In this document: positions 48,041-60,154 of the stretch, in pieces
Numbering within the stretch: the stretch's first letter is position 1
Layout: every line of letters begins with the position of its first letter
DNA from: Tamarix chinensis
Taxonomy: Eukaryota > Streptophyta > Magnoliopsida > Caryophyllales > Tamaricaceae
Assembly (NCBI GenBank): GCA_030549775.1
Contig: CM060174.1
Span: 49,022,707-49,086,706 of the forward strand
Length of the DNA stretch: 64,000 bases
Direction: 5' to 3'
The notes under the pieces: generated by a model
Database searches by the model: none
Told to the model about the DNA's origin: nothing
Seen by the model: only the letters and a program-made list of their open reading frames with translations
Position numbers and translations under genes: made by a program

Positions 48041-49133
48041 GTCCCTGTTTGGCATTATTTATTTTTAATAATTATTTTTAGATAAAAATTATTTTAAAAA
48101 ATTAGTTTTTAAAAATTACTTTATTTAATAGAATATGTGTTTATTTTTACTTTTATTGTGTAAGTAATTAATACTAAAAAACTACTTATTATATTTTATT
48201 AATGTTTGGTTTTTATTTGTCTACATATTTACTTTTTATTTTTCAATTTCAATTTTTATCTTCCTATATCTATATTCATTTGGTAATAATTATTATATAA
48301 GTTCTTTAATATTAAACATTAAAATCATATAAAACATAAAAAATTATAAAAAAATTATAAAAATATAAAGATATTATAAAATACTAAAAATTGTTAAAAA
48401 AATATTCTAAAATTGTTTAAAAAATTCTTAGCAATCACAAGACTTGTTGTACCGAATTGAAAATCAGGTAAATACATATAACAAGCCGACAAAACAAAAG
48501 CAATACACGTCAAAATTCAAAGAGCAAGCAAAGAAGCTTGTTGTACTAAACTGACAATCAGATATAGTAGAAGTAACGATAGGAACAAGTACTTCATTGG
48601 AAAGAAATGAGAGGAAGTAGATAAACCACATTAGACCAAGAAGAATCATGATGGTTCAAATAAACGCATCCCAGTCGATAGCCATAAGAGAGCGAACGAG
48701 AGAAGTAGGATGAGTGAGGACCGCGATTCCATCTCCTTAACTTGTTGCTTTGTGGTAATAGGATCTAGCCGATGGAGAAGAGTTCGCAGCGGTGAAGAAA
48801 TCAAAGGATAAAGGTGAGCTTGGGAGTGGCGAGCACAGTCGACTGATGGAGGCGGGCTGGAGAGACTGTAATGACCAGTGTCGGGAGCTGTTTTAAACGA
48901 GAATCTTATTTACTAAGTACCATACCTCATTATTTTAAAAGTAGTTTTTAGTAGAAATAAAAGTGAGTCAGATTTACTTTTAGTTTATTATTTTTAGAAA
49001 GTAATTTTATTAATTGATTTTTTATAATAATTTTTTAAAAATAAAATCAAACATCATCAATTAACTTAAAATTATTTTTTATAATTACTTTTATAAAAAA
49101 AATTACTTTTTACAAGTAAAATCAAACAAGCCC
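48041..49133. mobile_element. Non-autonomous PIF/Harbinger derivative
   Basis: 1093 bp with flanking TAA (48038-48040 and 49134-49136). The ends GTCCCTGTTTGG and CAAACAAGCCC are inverted. The first 350 and last 200 bases follow the 10931-15147 element (shared TTAGATAAAAA, CTTCCTATAT, AACATTAA and AGTAAAATCAAAC words), but no transposase is present. The centre (48420-48890) is GA-rich unrelated sequence with no recognised gene. Confidence 0.8.
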
Positions 49134-50414
49134 TAAATTATGACCGTTGGTTGGTGGACAAACACAAAAATATTTATAGCTACACGATCATATAAAAATC
49201 TATACTTAAAATAAGAACATAGGAATAATTTATAGACATTGGATCAACTAAACAAAGGATTATGATTTTATTTGAATGATAGTATAGTGATGGCATTTTA
49301 GTAATATCATTCAAATGTTATAAACAAGAGTTTTTGTTATTGATGAAGCCTGTAATAATGTGGTGTCCACCACATCAAGCATTTTATTTTAGGGTATTTT
49401 TATTTTGAAAATATTAAATTACTATGTGGAAAATATTAGTTTTGTGTAGCAACAGTAAAATTTGTCGAAAAGTCCTCCCCCACCGGCAGAAGTTGCAACT
49501 TCCCTCCCCCGCCGACATAAGTTGCCAGTTCCCTTACACCAGCGAAAGTTGCATATCCCTCTTGCACTGGTGCATCGACATTTATTACCACCCCAACCTC
49601 CTGCACCGGCATATTTTGCCATTCTCTCCTCCCTGCATTAGCATAAACTACCATTATCTCCCAATATTTATGTTATGCACCCACTTGCTTCCTACTGACA
49701 TAAATACGTGGTGTTATAGATTATAAGGAACCGTTACTCATTTTTTAAGGAATTTTTTTTTGTTCTGTTAGAAGAATAGATATATTGTCAATCTATATAA
49801 TTCGACCGCGTAAATATAAAGAAATAACTTCGACATTTTTATTCTTTATCATTAAAAAAATCAAGTATGCGTTTCAGTATAAAATTTTCATCGAAAGGAG
49901 AAAGTCTTTATTAAATCTTTTGATACAAATATATATATACTTATAATGAATATTGAATTTGGAAGCTTTTCAAATTACAATGATGTTGGAACTCCAACAA
50001 GTTATGACGAGTTCGGAACTCCGATGAATTAGAAAAATAGAGTTATAACCCCAACATACTATGTTGATAGATTTAAAATACCAACAAGCTATGAATACAT
50101 AGAAAAAATACAAATAGATTCTCCAGATTTTAACTCCAACTTACACAAATAGGTGTATATATGTATTATTATTATTATAAATTGTATTGATGAATTTGTC
50201 ATGATGAAATTAATAATTCTTTTTATTATATTATTATAATAAACCATTTTTTTCAAGGTATGGATAATGCATGTTTTACAATCCAAAATTATCAGAGATT
50301 TTTCATAACATAGCAAATATTTTCTAATCATGAAAAACTTATAATATGGGTTAAACAAATAGATAGAACTCATAAGATGATTTTGATTATCAAAGGTTTT
50401 AGAAAAGAAATAAT
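49134..50414. other. AT-rich sequence left of the MULE transposase
   Basis: No gene recognised. It probably contains the left end of the MULE, but I could not define its terminal inverted repeat. Confidence 0.4.
49475..49660. repeat. Degenerate tandem array, about 29-bp units
   Basis: Units CCTCCCCCACCGGCAGAAGT and CCTCCCCCGCCGACATAAGT, each completed by TGC.A.TTC, are followed by three or more weaker copies. A small GC-rich island in AT-rich sequence. Function unknown. Confidence 0.6.
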
Positions 50415-50699
50415 GTAGGGGCAGGAAGATTCTCAATAAGATGTGAAAGAAGTGGAACATATGTTTGTACTAGACCTACAAATACCGATGATGCACGTAT
50501 TACAAATTTAAAAAAATAATTGTCCCTTTTATATTATTAGTGTTGAAAATAATAATGGTGGATGATAAGTGTTAGTTAGAAATGGAACACACAATCATGA
50601 GTTGACAAATTATGAGCAAGGGCATGTCGTTATGGGTAAGCTGAATGAAAATGAAGTTAAATTTGTTGATGGGCTTATTTTTTTAGGTAAAATGTAGAT

Positions 50700-53600
50700 T
50701 TTATTAATAATGGAGAATCTCTTACAGAAAAACCTAAAGGCTAAGACTAGAGGCTATCTAGTAAAGCAACATTTAACCAAGCTTATCAATACAGTTCATC
50801 AAACTATTAAAAGAAGTGCAATGATGGAATCTATTCATCCTCCCTGCCAAATCCATGACAATTTGTTTCTGGATGATGTGTGCAGGCTGAGATATTTCTT
50901 TGAAAATTCTTCGGTTTCTTTCCATCCAGATGTGATAGATGGTGGTGGTGAGTAAGGCTCGAATAAATTGTCTTCTGATTCTTGGATCTTGACCACCTTG
51001 AATTGTCCAATGAGTAATATTTTTCCAATTTTTAATTTGATGGCGACATCCTATCTTTAAAAGAAGAGGAAGCCAAATTGATTTAGTATATGTGCAGTTG
51101 AAGAAGAGATGGTTTTGTGTCTCAAATTCCACGGAGAAGTGCACATTCCTTCTCAACCTGAAGGCCATAGACTTGAAGTTTGTCTCGAGTTCTCAACCTA
51201 TCCAGTACATCCAGCCATATGATAAAGGAGTGTCGTTTAGGAGAGTAGTTAGTCCATACTAAAGGATACCAAGGAACTGTAATTTGTGCAGGTCGAATAA
51301 TGTGATAAGCTTTAGATATAGAAAATTCCCCATGTTGAAAGATAGTTGATAGGTTGGTCTGTTGTAGTATGACCCAAACATAATCTCTGATAGCCAAGAG
51401 TTTTTTGAAGATCCAAGAATCTGAATTCTTTTCCCTAATCTCTAGAATATTTGACCTTTTAAGGTAGTATGCATGAATCCACTTTACTTATAGGAGGTCC
51501 TTCTTTTCAGCAAGATGCCAAATGTGTTTACACATTGCAGCTCTATTCCACCACAAAATGTTAGTGAGGCCTAATACCCCTTCATTCTTAGGTACACAAA
51601 TAGACTCCCATGCCACCAGAGCTGGTCATGAGGTTGAGGCATTTCCTGACCAAAGAAAAGCACAACATACTACATTTATTGCAGTTATAACATGGGTTGG
51701 CAAAGGGAAAACCATGCTCCAATAGGTTTGTAAACTGAGCATAATGGATTTAATTAGCTGTAACCTCCCTACATAGCTGAGAAAGGAGTTATGCCAATTT
51801 CTCATCCTGGATGTAATCTTTTCAATAAGAGGTTGATAGTGTTGTTTTGAAAGATATTTTCCATCCAGGGGGACCCCTAAGTATTTGAAGGGTAATTTCC
51901 CTTCAGGAATCTGAAAGGCCTGAAAAATTTCATCTTTCAAATTCTAGGAGCATCCTCCTCCATAGTAAATATGTCTCTTTGTAGTATTTATGGTAAGACT
52001 AGAGAGACAAGAAAAATGGTGGAAAGTGTTTAAAAGGGAGGCTACAGCTGCATAAGAACCCTTACAAAATAAAAGAATGCCATCTGCAAACATGAGGTTA
52101 ATGAGTCTCAGATTTTTACATTTAGGATGAGGAGAGAAAGAATAATGACTCCATAAATTTAGGAAGGCATGATTGAGATATTCCATTATTAAGATAAGTA
52201 GATAGGGAGAAAGAGGATCTCCCTATCTTAGTCCCTTTTTTTGCAGGAAAAGGAGGATGATGAATACCATTAAACTTAATGGAATAACCCACAGTAGACA
52301 CACAAGCCATGACAAGTTTAAAAAAGTGGGGGGGGGGAAATGAAGCTCCAACAAAAATTTTTCAAGACAATCCCACAAAATAGAGTCATATGCCTTTCTC
52401 ATATCCAATTTAATCATGATTATGGGAGATAAGTGTTGCTGATTATAACCTTTCATGAGTTCAGTGGCTAGAAGAATGTTATTTGAGATGGACCTTCCTT
52501 TGATGAAAGTTGACTGAGCTTCTCCTATCAGGGCAGGTAATATTGGTTGGAGCCTTTGGGTGATAATAGTTGCTATAATCTTGTACACAGTATTATAGCA
52601 TGCAATTGGTCTAAAATCACCAGCCAAAGAAGCATTTGGAATTTTAGGAATTAAATTTAGAGAAGTGACATTTAGGATTCTAGGCAAGATACCTGTGATA
52701 AAGAAGTTGGAGATTTCCACGAACAGAGAAGGTCTAATAATATCCCAAGAAGACTTGAAAAATTGAGAAGAATAGCCATCTGGTCCTGGTGCTTTGCTAG
52801 TAGATAACGAAAACACTGCATCCTTTACTTCTTTATAAGTGATAGGGGCTAGGAGAGCTAGCTTCTGAGGATTGGTAACTTTGGGCCCTTTGTCAATAAT
52901 ATCCTTATCAAGAGGGATAGTAGCAGATGTAGATGAGCCTAGCAGACTGCTATAAAAATCTTGAAAGATAGAAAATTTTTTTGTTTTGGTCTGTGTGAAG
53001 AACTCCTACAGAATCAGTTAGAGAAAGGATTTTGTTTTTCATTTGTCTCCCCTTCACCATGGCATGAAAGAATTTAGTGTTATCATCACCCAAAGTGAGC
53101 CATTGAATACGTGCCTTCTATTTGTAAAACATTTCCTCACACCTGGATAGATGATTGAATTTCTGGAGTAAGTGCTGCTCTTGATGATGGAGGGAATGAT
53201 CTTGGATATTCTCATTCAGAGCAAGTTGTATGCTTTCCACCTCTTTCTTTACCAGTTGTACCCTCATGCTAATACCTCCAAATTTGCTGCGATTAAGCTG
53301 CTTTAGGGGATTTTTCATAGCTTTGAGATTGGTCACAATATTCTAGAGATTTTTTGTGGTATTTTTTGGAGACCAGTGAGTAGAGATGAGGGGTAAGAAG
53401 TCAGGATCTGTGGTCCACATGTCAAAGAAGCAAAAAGTATGAGTTCTTGGCACTTGATTTTGGTGGACAGTAACAATCATTGCTAATTGGTCAGAGATGA
53501 AGGAAGGAAGGAAGTGTGCTGTGGAATTCTCATAGTAGTTGATCCACTCAGTGTTACAAATAACTCTATCAAGCTTGCACCATAATTTGTCCTCCCCCAA

Positions 53601-54161
53601 CTGTCGATTAGACCAGGTGTAAAAAGCTCCTGTATATCTAAGGTCTATGAGTTGGAGGTGATTTAAGCAGTGTCTGAAATCCTCCATATCATATGTATGG
53701 ATCTCCCCTTGACTCTTTTCATTTCTATTCAAAGCTATATTAAAGTCTCCACAAACCAGCTAAGGGTAGTTATGAGGCTGATGGTCAGTAAGCCATTTCC
53801 ATAGCTCCTTTCTTGTCTCTCCTGTGTTAAAAGCATAGTCAATAGTGAGGTAGAATTGGATTTCACCTGCAGAGTTCATAATTTGACAAAGGATACCCTG
53901 AGCATGCACAAAAATGAGATCAACAGTCTAGAAGGAAGGATTCCATCCTAACCACACACAGCCATTATAATGTGCATTATAGTTTGTGAGCCAATTCCAA
54001 TTAGTCATCAATTTTTTGGATACTTTAGCAAATTTGATGTATTTCACCCTGGTTTCAACTAAACCAACTAAAGAAAGAGATTTTTCCTTGAACCAATCTC
54101 TTACTACCTTTTGTTTTCTAAGGTCATTCAAACCTCTTATATTCCAGCAGCCTATTATCAT
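50700..54161 (-). pseudogene. LINE ORF2: endonuclease, reverse transcriptase, zf-RVT
   Basis: Starts MIIGCWNIRGLND, the apurinic-like endonuclease N-terminus, with VGLVETRV and CGDFNIALN (the latter near 53750). RT motifs are KAPGPDGY, LNLIPKIPNA, FRPIACYN, FIKGRSISNN, IKLDMRKAYDS (palm Asp) and, at 52076-52090, FADGILLF where FADD is expected, so a catalytic Asp is lost. GDPLSPYL is preceded by a stop in place of Gln. The zf-RVT region has SPKRHSFIIWL and NHLFFNCTYTKSIW. In-frame stops lie near 53928, 53343, 53118, 52223 and 51944, and the frame shifts near 52990 and 51130. Confidence 0.9.
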
Positions 54162-55469
54162 GAGAGATGAATATTGAAATTTGGCAAAGCTTGCATCATC
54201 TCTGATTCCCATTCTACTAGTCACTATTCTCCATAGGGAAGCAATTTCTGTCTCTTCTAATTGTGGAGTGTGGGAATCAGCAGGAGGGTGATGTGAAGAG
54301 GAAACTGGCAAACACATAGAACTCCTTGCTCTGGTAAGAATTGAGGAACCCCTAATGGTATCAGCAGGCCTTGTGACTTGTGTGGAAATTGCAGGATCAG
54401 ACTAAGATCTAGATTGAGCATTAGAAGTATTTAATCCTGGGGTTACAGGCTTCCGAGAAGCAATAGAAGTACTTGATATAGGAGGATTACTAGTAGGACC
54501 TGCACTCCTCCCATCCTTTACTACAACCCACCTCCTTTTCTGCCTATTCTTCAAAGAAAATTGGGGGTAAAAATCAGCAAGATGACTAGGGTGGTGCCAT
54601 AGGGAACAAAATGATGGTTTCCATTCATATTCCACTCTTTGATGGAGGATCAAGCCATCAGGTTTCTTTATGTGCACCACCTCAGGCAATGGTCGAAGGT
54701 TGTGTATTTCAACCAACACCCTAACATAAGATATTTTGCCCTTTGTTGTAGTAACAGGATCCATTCCAATGGGTCTACCAAGGTAGCTACTGATCCTGCT
54801 AATACTATCAACAGACCAAAAGGGTAGAGGTAAACCATGTAACTTTATCCACAAAGGTAGGAATTAGAATTCTGCCTTACTAAAAGTGAAATTTGGATGC
54901 CATTTCTTAAGTAAGAATGGTCTGTTCATATATGTCCAGGCTCCTGCATCCAAAATGGTATTACAATCCTCAGTAGAATCAAACGTAAATAGGAAGAACC
55001 CTACATCATGGAGAGGAATTCTAGGAGGGGTCACATGGTTCCAGGAAGATCGAACAAATGCCTCTATACGGGAAAAAGCAGGACGATGACCACAGACCAT
55101 TCCAACAATCGTGTTCTGCCAATATGAAGTTTCATTGTCAATGTCCTATTTCCTCAATTCCACCATTAGAGCACCATCCTGCATATTAGGAGGCTGATAA
55201 TACAAGGAATGTAGCTGAGATGGGTGTCGATTGGTTTGAACAATTTCGCTCCAAGTAACAGTAGAAGGTGTTGGGTAGCAATCAGGGTTTTCTAATTCCT
55301 TCGACAAATTAGATATTGGAATATCACGACTATTCTCAGTCTCATTCATTACGATAACTATTGGAGAAGGTTCAGGTATCATAGGTTGATCGGACAACAT
55401 TGGATAATCAATGATTTCTGCCTGTGAAGACACCAAGACTCTTTGGCTACCCTTCTTCTTCTTCGCCAT
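54162..55469 (-). pseudogene. LINE ORF1: DUF4283 / CCHC-type RNA-binding protein
   Basis: Starts MAKKKKGSQRVLVSSQ at 55469. Contains the DUF4283 fold (NTIVGMVCGHRPAF, FLFTFDSTEDCNTILDAGAW, RPFLLKKWHPNF) and the following LWIKLHGLPLPFWS and YLGRPIGMD blocks typical of plant L1 ORF1. The zinc-knuckle region is replaced by a degenerate SLWHHPSHLADF. Premature stops lie at about 55146, 54864 and 54402, all in one frame. After the last, the frame is open into the ORF2 Met. The protein normally binds LINE RNA. Confidence 0.85.
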
Positions 55470-56760
55470 TGTCGCGCGTGTAGGCTCGTTTTGCCACAAT
55501 GCACAACTCAATGTATGTTTTCTTATGGGCTTATTACAGCTAACGTAATGCCACAAAAAATCATACTACTTCTTAAAAAATAATTTGAAGGAAATGCAAG
55601 TATAATAAGACGTATTTATAATGCCCAACAAAAGTTTAGGTAAAAAGAAATGCACAATCAAACAATGTTATACCATGTTGGTTGAGAGGTATCATTTTCA
55701 GTGGCATCAAAGTGAACTAGAATCAAATGTAATAAATGAACATCTATTTGCACATTCTATATCTAGTAATATTTTATGTGCATTTCCTTTTGTTTTACAA
55801 ATGGATTGCACGTATAAGACAAATAGATATGGAATGCCCTAACTTGAAATTATTGAACTAACACTAGAACAATTGAATTTCAACGTTGCACATGCATACA
55901 TATCATCTGAAAAGGAGGAACATTATTCGTGGATACTTGAGAGGTTGAAGACCTTAATGGATCTATCTATGCTTCTGGCCACCATTATTATCGATCGGGA
56001 ACTAGCTCTAATTTCAGTAGTGGAACATATTTTTTCCACTTTAAGACATTTATTATGTAAGTTTTATGTTAATAAAAATGTAGAGGAAAGGTACAAGAAA
56101 GTCTCTGGTCATTCAGCATTTGCATATGGTTGTATGTCCCGATGGAAAAATTTGATAGATGCCACGGATGAACAAACATATGAGGAACAATTCATATCAT
56201 TGAAGGAATATTACGAAAATATGCATAGCATGATTTTGTGTCTAAAGATAAATTGACTACAATCATATAAATAAAAAATCATTTATGCCTTCTTTAGTGA
56301 CGTGTTTTATATTCATCAGATTACAAAAAATAGGTATGAAAGTTATTTTATCTCTTATTATAGTTCCTTTTAAATATTTTTAGTGATAAAGTAATATACA
56401 AATTTTTTTTGGCAATAGGGTTAAAGGTGCTCACAGATCTTTAAAGAAATTTCTAGAAACATCAAGAGATAGATTCAACAGTGTGTTCAAACAAATTCAC
56501 ACGTACCTTTAATTGCAACATGATGATATTAACGTATCGCCTGAGAGGTCTCAATTTAATATGCCGCATTTTGCTATAAGCACCCTTTATGCCAATTTAA
56601 AAGGTCATGTTGCCATATATGCAATGGAGTTGGTCAACAAAGAGTGTGAAAGAAGTAATTATGTAGGTACAAATGATAATTTATGTGGATGTCACATGCA
56701 TTTCAACATGGGATATATTATATTCTGTAAGATTGCAACAATGACATTCATTGGTTAATG

Positions 56761-57086
56761 ATGACACCCAAGAGCTACATCCTCTATCTTCATACGAGAA
56801 TTTTATCTACAACTTTTGTAATATTTTCTTAATTTAGTTGTGGTAATCTGATATATTTGCACCTTATTTAGTTTAAGTACTTAATCTATGGTAATTCGCT
56901 ATATTTGTACTTTATTTAGTTTAAGTGGGGTCTCAGAGTTCAACATAATTAAGGTAGATTGAGTTATACTTTAAATTTATACATATAAAATAAAAAACAT
57001 CTAGCATTAATTGTAATAAAGACATTTCAATCAAAGTACATAACCAAACAAATGCACATCAAGGTCATTACAAACTCTCTCGCTTA
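56761..57086. other. AT-rich sequence after the MULE transposase
   Basis: No gene seen; about 325 bases between the transposase remnant and the PMD relic. TGTGGTAAT.TG.TATATTTG occurs twice, near 56839 and 56888. Confidence 0.45.
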
Positions 57087-57516
57087 GATGTTTTTAGGCT
57101 AGAATTTGATGCTCATCATTCGGATGTTCAGCTAAATATTCTTCCGTCATTGCCAATACATATCTATGGGTCCTAGAAATTTACCAATCCATATATTCAT
57201 GTGCTATATCCTATGGGTATTGAGCCGGTGGTCTGAAAACATCTGGTCCTAATATGTGTTCACGTCTCGGGAATCATTGGCTAAGCATGTGTGCATAAGA
57301 AACCTTATGCTTCTTGAGGGAATGAAGTCTATACGTGTTCCTAATGGGCTTGATAGGTTCCTCAGGAATTACTTGTGTATATCTAAACTAACGTGTGACT
57401 CTATAAGGCATATACTATTTTACTTTCTCTAAATAGCGTAGATAACCATGATATAAAGCCATTGGACAATCCCTATACATATTAGCTACTCCATATGGAT
57501 CCCAAATAACTATTAT
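57087..57516 (-). pseudogene. Plant mobile domain (PMD) relic
   Basis: One minus-strand frame with at least five stops reads WDPYGVANMYRDCPMA, an HSLKKHKVSYAHML segment, FRPPAQYP and HEYMDW.ISRTHRYVL. The order (W-P-Y near the start, an acidic or basic middle, then EYxxWYxxxTRR) fits the C-terminal half of PMD proteins such as MAIN/MAIL and PP7-long-form-like proteins, many copies of which are carried by transposons. It adjoins a MULE transposase in the opposite orientation. The assignment rests on motif recollection and is moderate. Confidence 0.5.
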
Positions 57517-58561
57517 AGCGAGTTAGTAGTTTTATTTGTTGATTTTACCGCTTTCAATATTTATCTTGGAATATAGGATTGTATTCCTCTAAAGAAGTGT
57601 TAATTTGTATTGAATTGGAATTTTATAGATAAACTAGAAATTCCCCTCCTTAAATAATTAAATTAGGGTTTTAACCAGAAAGTTGAGTGGTGTTTGAATT
57701 ATATGAAGTTGGACCCTTGATAGGGCATGCTTGATTCATTTTATACATTGAATTATGGATTCATGTTTATCCTGGAATGATTTTACATGTTCCTGCTATG
57801 TTTTGAGTATGTTCTCATTATTGTATTATTATGTGCAATGTGATCGTGCTACCTCTTAGAGTGTGTTGTGATTTACTCAATATGAGAAACTTATGCTAAT
57901 AATATATTTATTGATGTGTACATACACAACGTGTAGTGTATCAAAGACTTTGAGGCCTAGTATCATAAGTGCTATAAAGATGAAGGAAGTGCTAGTCATC
58001 ACTTTTTAGATATGTATATTTTATATTATGGAATGTAATCGGGATGAATGTAAGGGTAAACTAGTATCACAATGTTAGGTGTTCTTTTGTGTTGATTTTT
58101 CCTTGGAATCTTGTGTTCATGTAGTATTTTGTGTAGTGTTGTTCTTAGCAAAGTTGTATTATTCTTAAACCTTACATATATATATATATATATATATATA
58201 GAGTAGTACTTGGTATGAAAAAGGTAAGAAGATAAAACTTATGATAAGTGTGGTAGTAATACCTATTATTTTTGTAATTATACTTAGCTACAATAAAAAT
58301 TTGAATTATTAAAATTGGCAATTAGTTGCTATAGTTTAACATAAAGTTTTCAACATTATAGATCGTGCCATTAATAAAATATTATAACATGTGCTTATTT
58401 TCTAACTTGCATGCCGGAAGAATCTAGTATGATGCTCCTATATGCATCATTGACTAATTGGGTGTATGATTGTAATCCTTACACCCATCAAATGGGCCCT
58501 ATATATACTAGATTTTTAAGTTTCAATTTTAATCACCAACATGTATGAATTTAAGGATATT
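57517..58561 (+). mobile_element. Eroded LTR-end relic, plus orientation
   Basis: Mostly unremarkable AT-rich sequence. At 58202-58255 AGTACTTGGTAT...TGATAAGTGTGGTAGTAAT is a decayed copy of the 3' stem-loop and following GTGTGGCGGTAAT of the LTR superfamily. A (TA)n tract lies at 58178-58200. No gene. Confidence 0.4.
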
Positions 58562-59299
58562 TGTAACACCCCAAAATTTACACATTTTTTTTAAAAAAAA
58601 CCTTTAAATATAAAATTGTAAATTCTGGGGATGCTATTGCCACACTTAGTACCAGACCGGTTCACTCCTACTGTTCCAGTACCAAGTGCTAAGACTAAGG
58701 AAAAACAATTCACATTAGTATTAAATAATCCAGAGTTCATAAATACGGAATCAGAGTACGCATAAGCCTTTATACAATCCAAAATATGAGAGTTAGTTTT
58801 TTTTAGAGAAAAGAGATAACTATAATAATAAAATTGTTTCTGAAGTGTTAAACATAATTAAAAGAAAATAGGAATATCAATCTCAAATGGAAAACAGCCA
58901 CGCCACTCCAGGACTCGATCTGATCCAAAAATCACTCGACCCCACCTGATGTCCCATAGACATCAATAACATCATAGAAAGCATCGCGTACCTACAACAC
59001 GTCGGCCATGCCTTCTGCTCGTGGGAATGAGCAACACCCATAAAAGGGGTGATCAGTACGCTACGTACTAAGTAAGGTAACCGAGCACTAAGGCCCACAC
59101 ATAAGCACATAAAATCAGGCAGGATAATAATCAACTTATAATTTCAAACCCACACATATAATATATACAAACGTATAGAGTATTATACAACTCATAATCA
59201 TCAAGCTCACACATAAAGCCCAATCTGTTATTTAATCAACCTTTTATCGAAATTTTATTCACACTATGCTTTTTATCAAATCCATGCGAGTATAGGAAC

Positions 59300-59645
59300 A
59301 ACCAACTATTATAACCGGTGGGCCAGTCACACATAAAACATCATGTCCTAACCACTATTATTACTGGTGGATTGGTCATATATAGGGTAAAACTCTAACC
59401 ATTATTCCTAATTAGTGGATCGGTTAGGCTCCTGCTCGTATAGTATTCCACTGTAAGTAATTAATGTCTTTTATTTGCCTAGCAAAACTTTGATTTCTTT
59501 TCATTGAGATCGAGATCCCCCACTATTATAATCGGTGGGCCGGTCATATATAGAGCATCTTTCCCTAACCACTATTATAACCGGTGGATTGATTACAAAT
59601 AGGGTAAAACCCTAACCACTATTCCTAACCGGTGGATCGGCTGGT
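59300..59645 (-). repeat. CCACTATTATAACCGGTGG array (LTR F)
   Basis: Six units. Some cores read GGTGGGCCGGTC instead of GGTGGATCGGTC. Confidence 0.88.
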
Positions 59646-59769
59646 CCCGTCTCAATATCTTCCACTTCAAGTAATTAATATCTTAAGTATCTTATTCACA
59701 ATCCTTGACCCAGACATGCATGACTGCCTTCTTTTGTTCGCATCCTCCAGCCCTAGTTAACCCCACCAA

Positions 59770-60050
59770 ACCATGGTAGTCGTGCAAACCCTAACTCCCA
59801 TGCAACCATTAACTCCCACCATGTAAACCCTAGCACCACCATGCAAAACTCTAACACCACCATGCAAACCCTAATACCACCATGCAAAACCTAATACTAC
59901 CATGAAAACTATAATACCACCATGCAAACCCTAAAACCATCATGCAAAACCCTAACACCATGCAACCCACATCTCCATGCAAAACCCTAACACCATGCAA
60001 CCCACATTTCCATGCAAAACCCTAACACCACATTATTACGCTCCCCATCA
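59770..60050 (-). repeat. Minisatellite CCATGCAAACCCTAATACCA (LTR F)
   Basis: About twelve units of 20-25 bases built on CCATGCAAACCCTAACACCA. It occupies the place where LTRs B, C and E carry other arrays. Confidence 0.88.
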
Positions 60051-60154
60051 TTATTTTACAAGTCCTATCATGCATGTCTTATGGACCACACCATATACTA
60101 ATATCACAACTCCAAAACATAATACACATGCCACAAATTAATGTACGATCATAC

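Larger units (their letters stand above)
50680..55524 (-). mobile_element. L1-type LINE inserted in the MULE, near full length
   Basis: 4.85 kb, read on the minus strand, with a short poly(A) tail (T tract at 50678-50684 on +). The 11-bp sequence ATGGGCTTATT flanks it at 50669-50679 and 55525-55535, the signature of target-primed reverse transcription. Both plant L1 proteins are present but broken. Removing it restores the MULE transposase order, so it is younger than the MULE. Confidence 0.92.
50415..56760 (+). pseudogene. MULE transposase (FAR1/PKS-like), split by a LINE
   Basis: Left part (50415-50668): a FAR1-type DNA-binding remnant with RCERSGTYVC and NGTHNHELTNYEQGH, including adjacent TGA and TAA stops just before VLVRNGTHNH. 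Right part (55536-56760): the MULE transposase core with QMDCTYKTN (first Asp), IIIDRELAL (second Asp), LLCKFYVNKN (the usual CxFH now has Tyr for His) and a Glu near TYEEQF. A degenerate C-terminal zinc-binding region CGCHMH follows. Stops and frame changes occur after TNRYGMP and elsewhere. Mutator-like transposases cut DNA and leave 9-bp duplications; the element ends were not located. It is inactive. Confidence 0.82.

Noticed and set aside
55621..56256. A functional FAR1-related host gene
   Set aside because: Frame breaks, a lost His in the zinc motif, upstream stops and the LINE interruption mark it as a MULE relic and not a domesticated gene.
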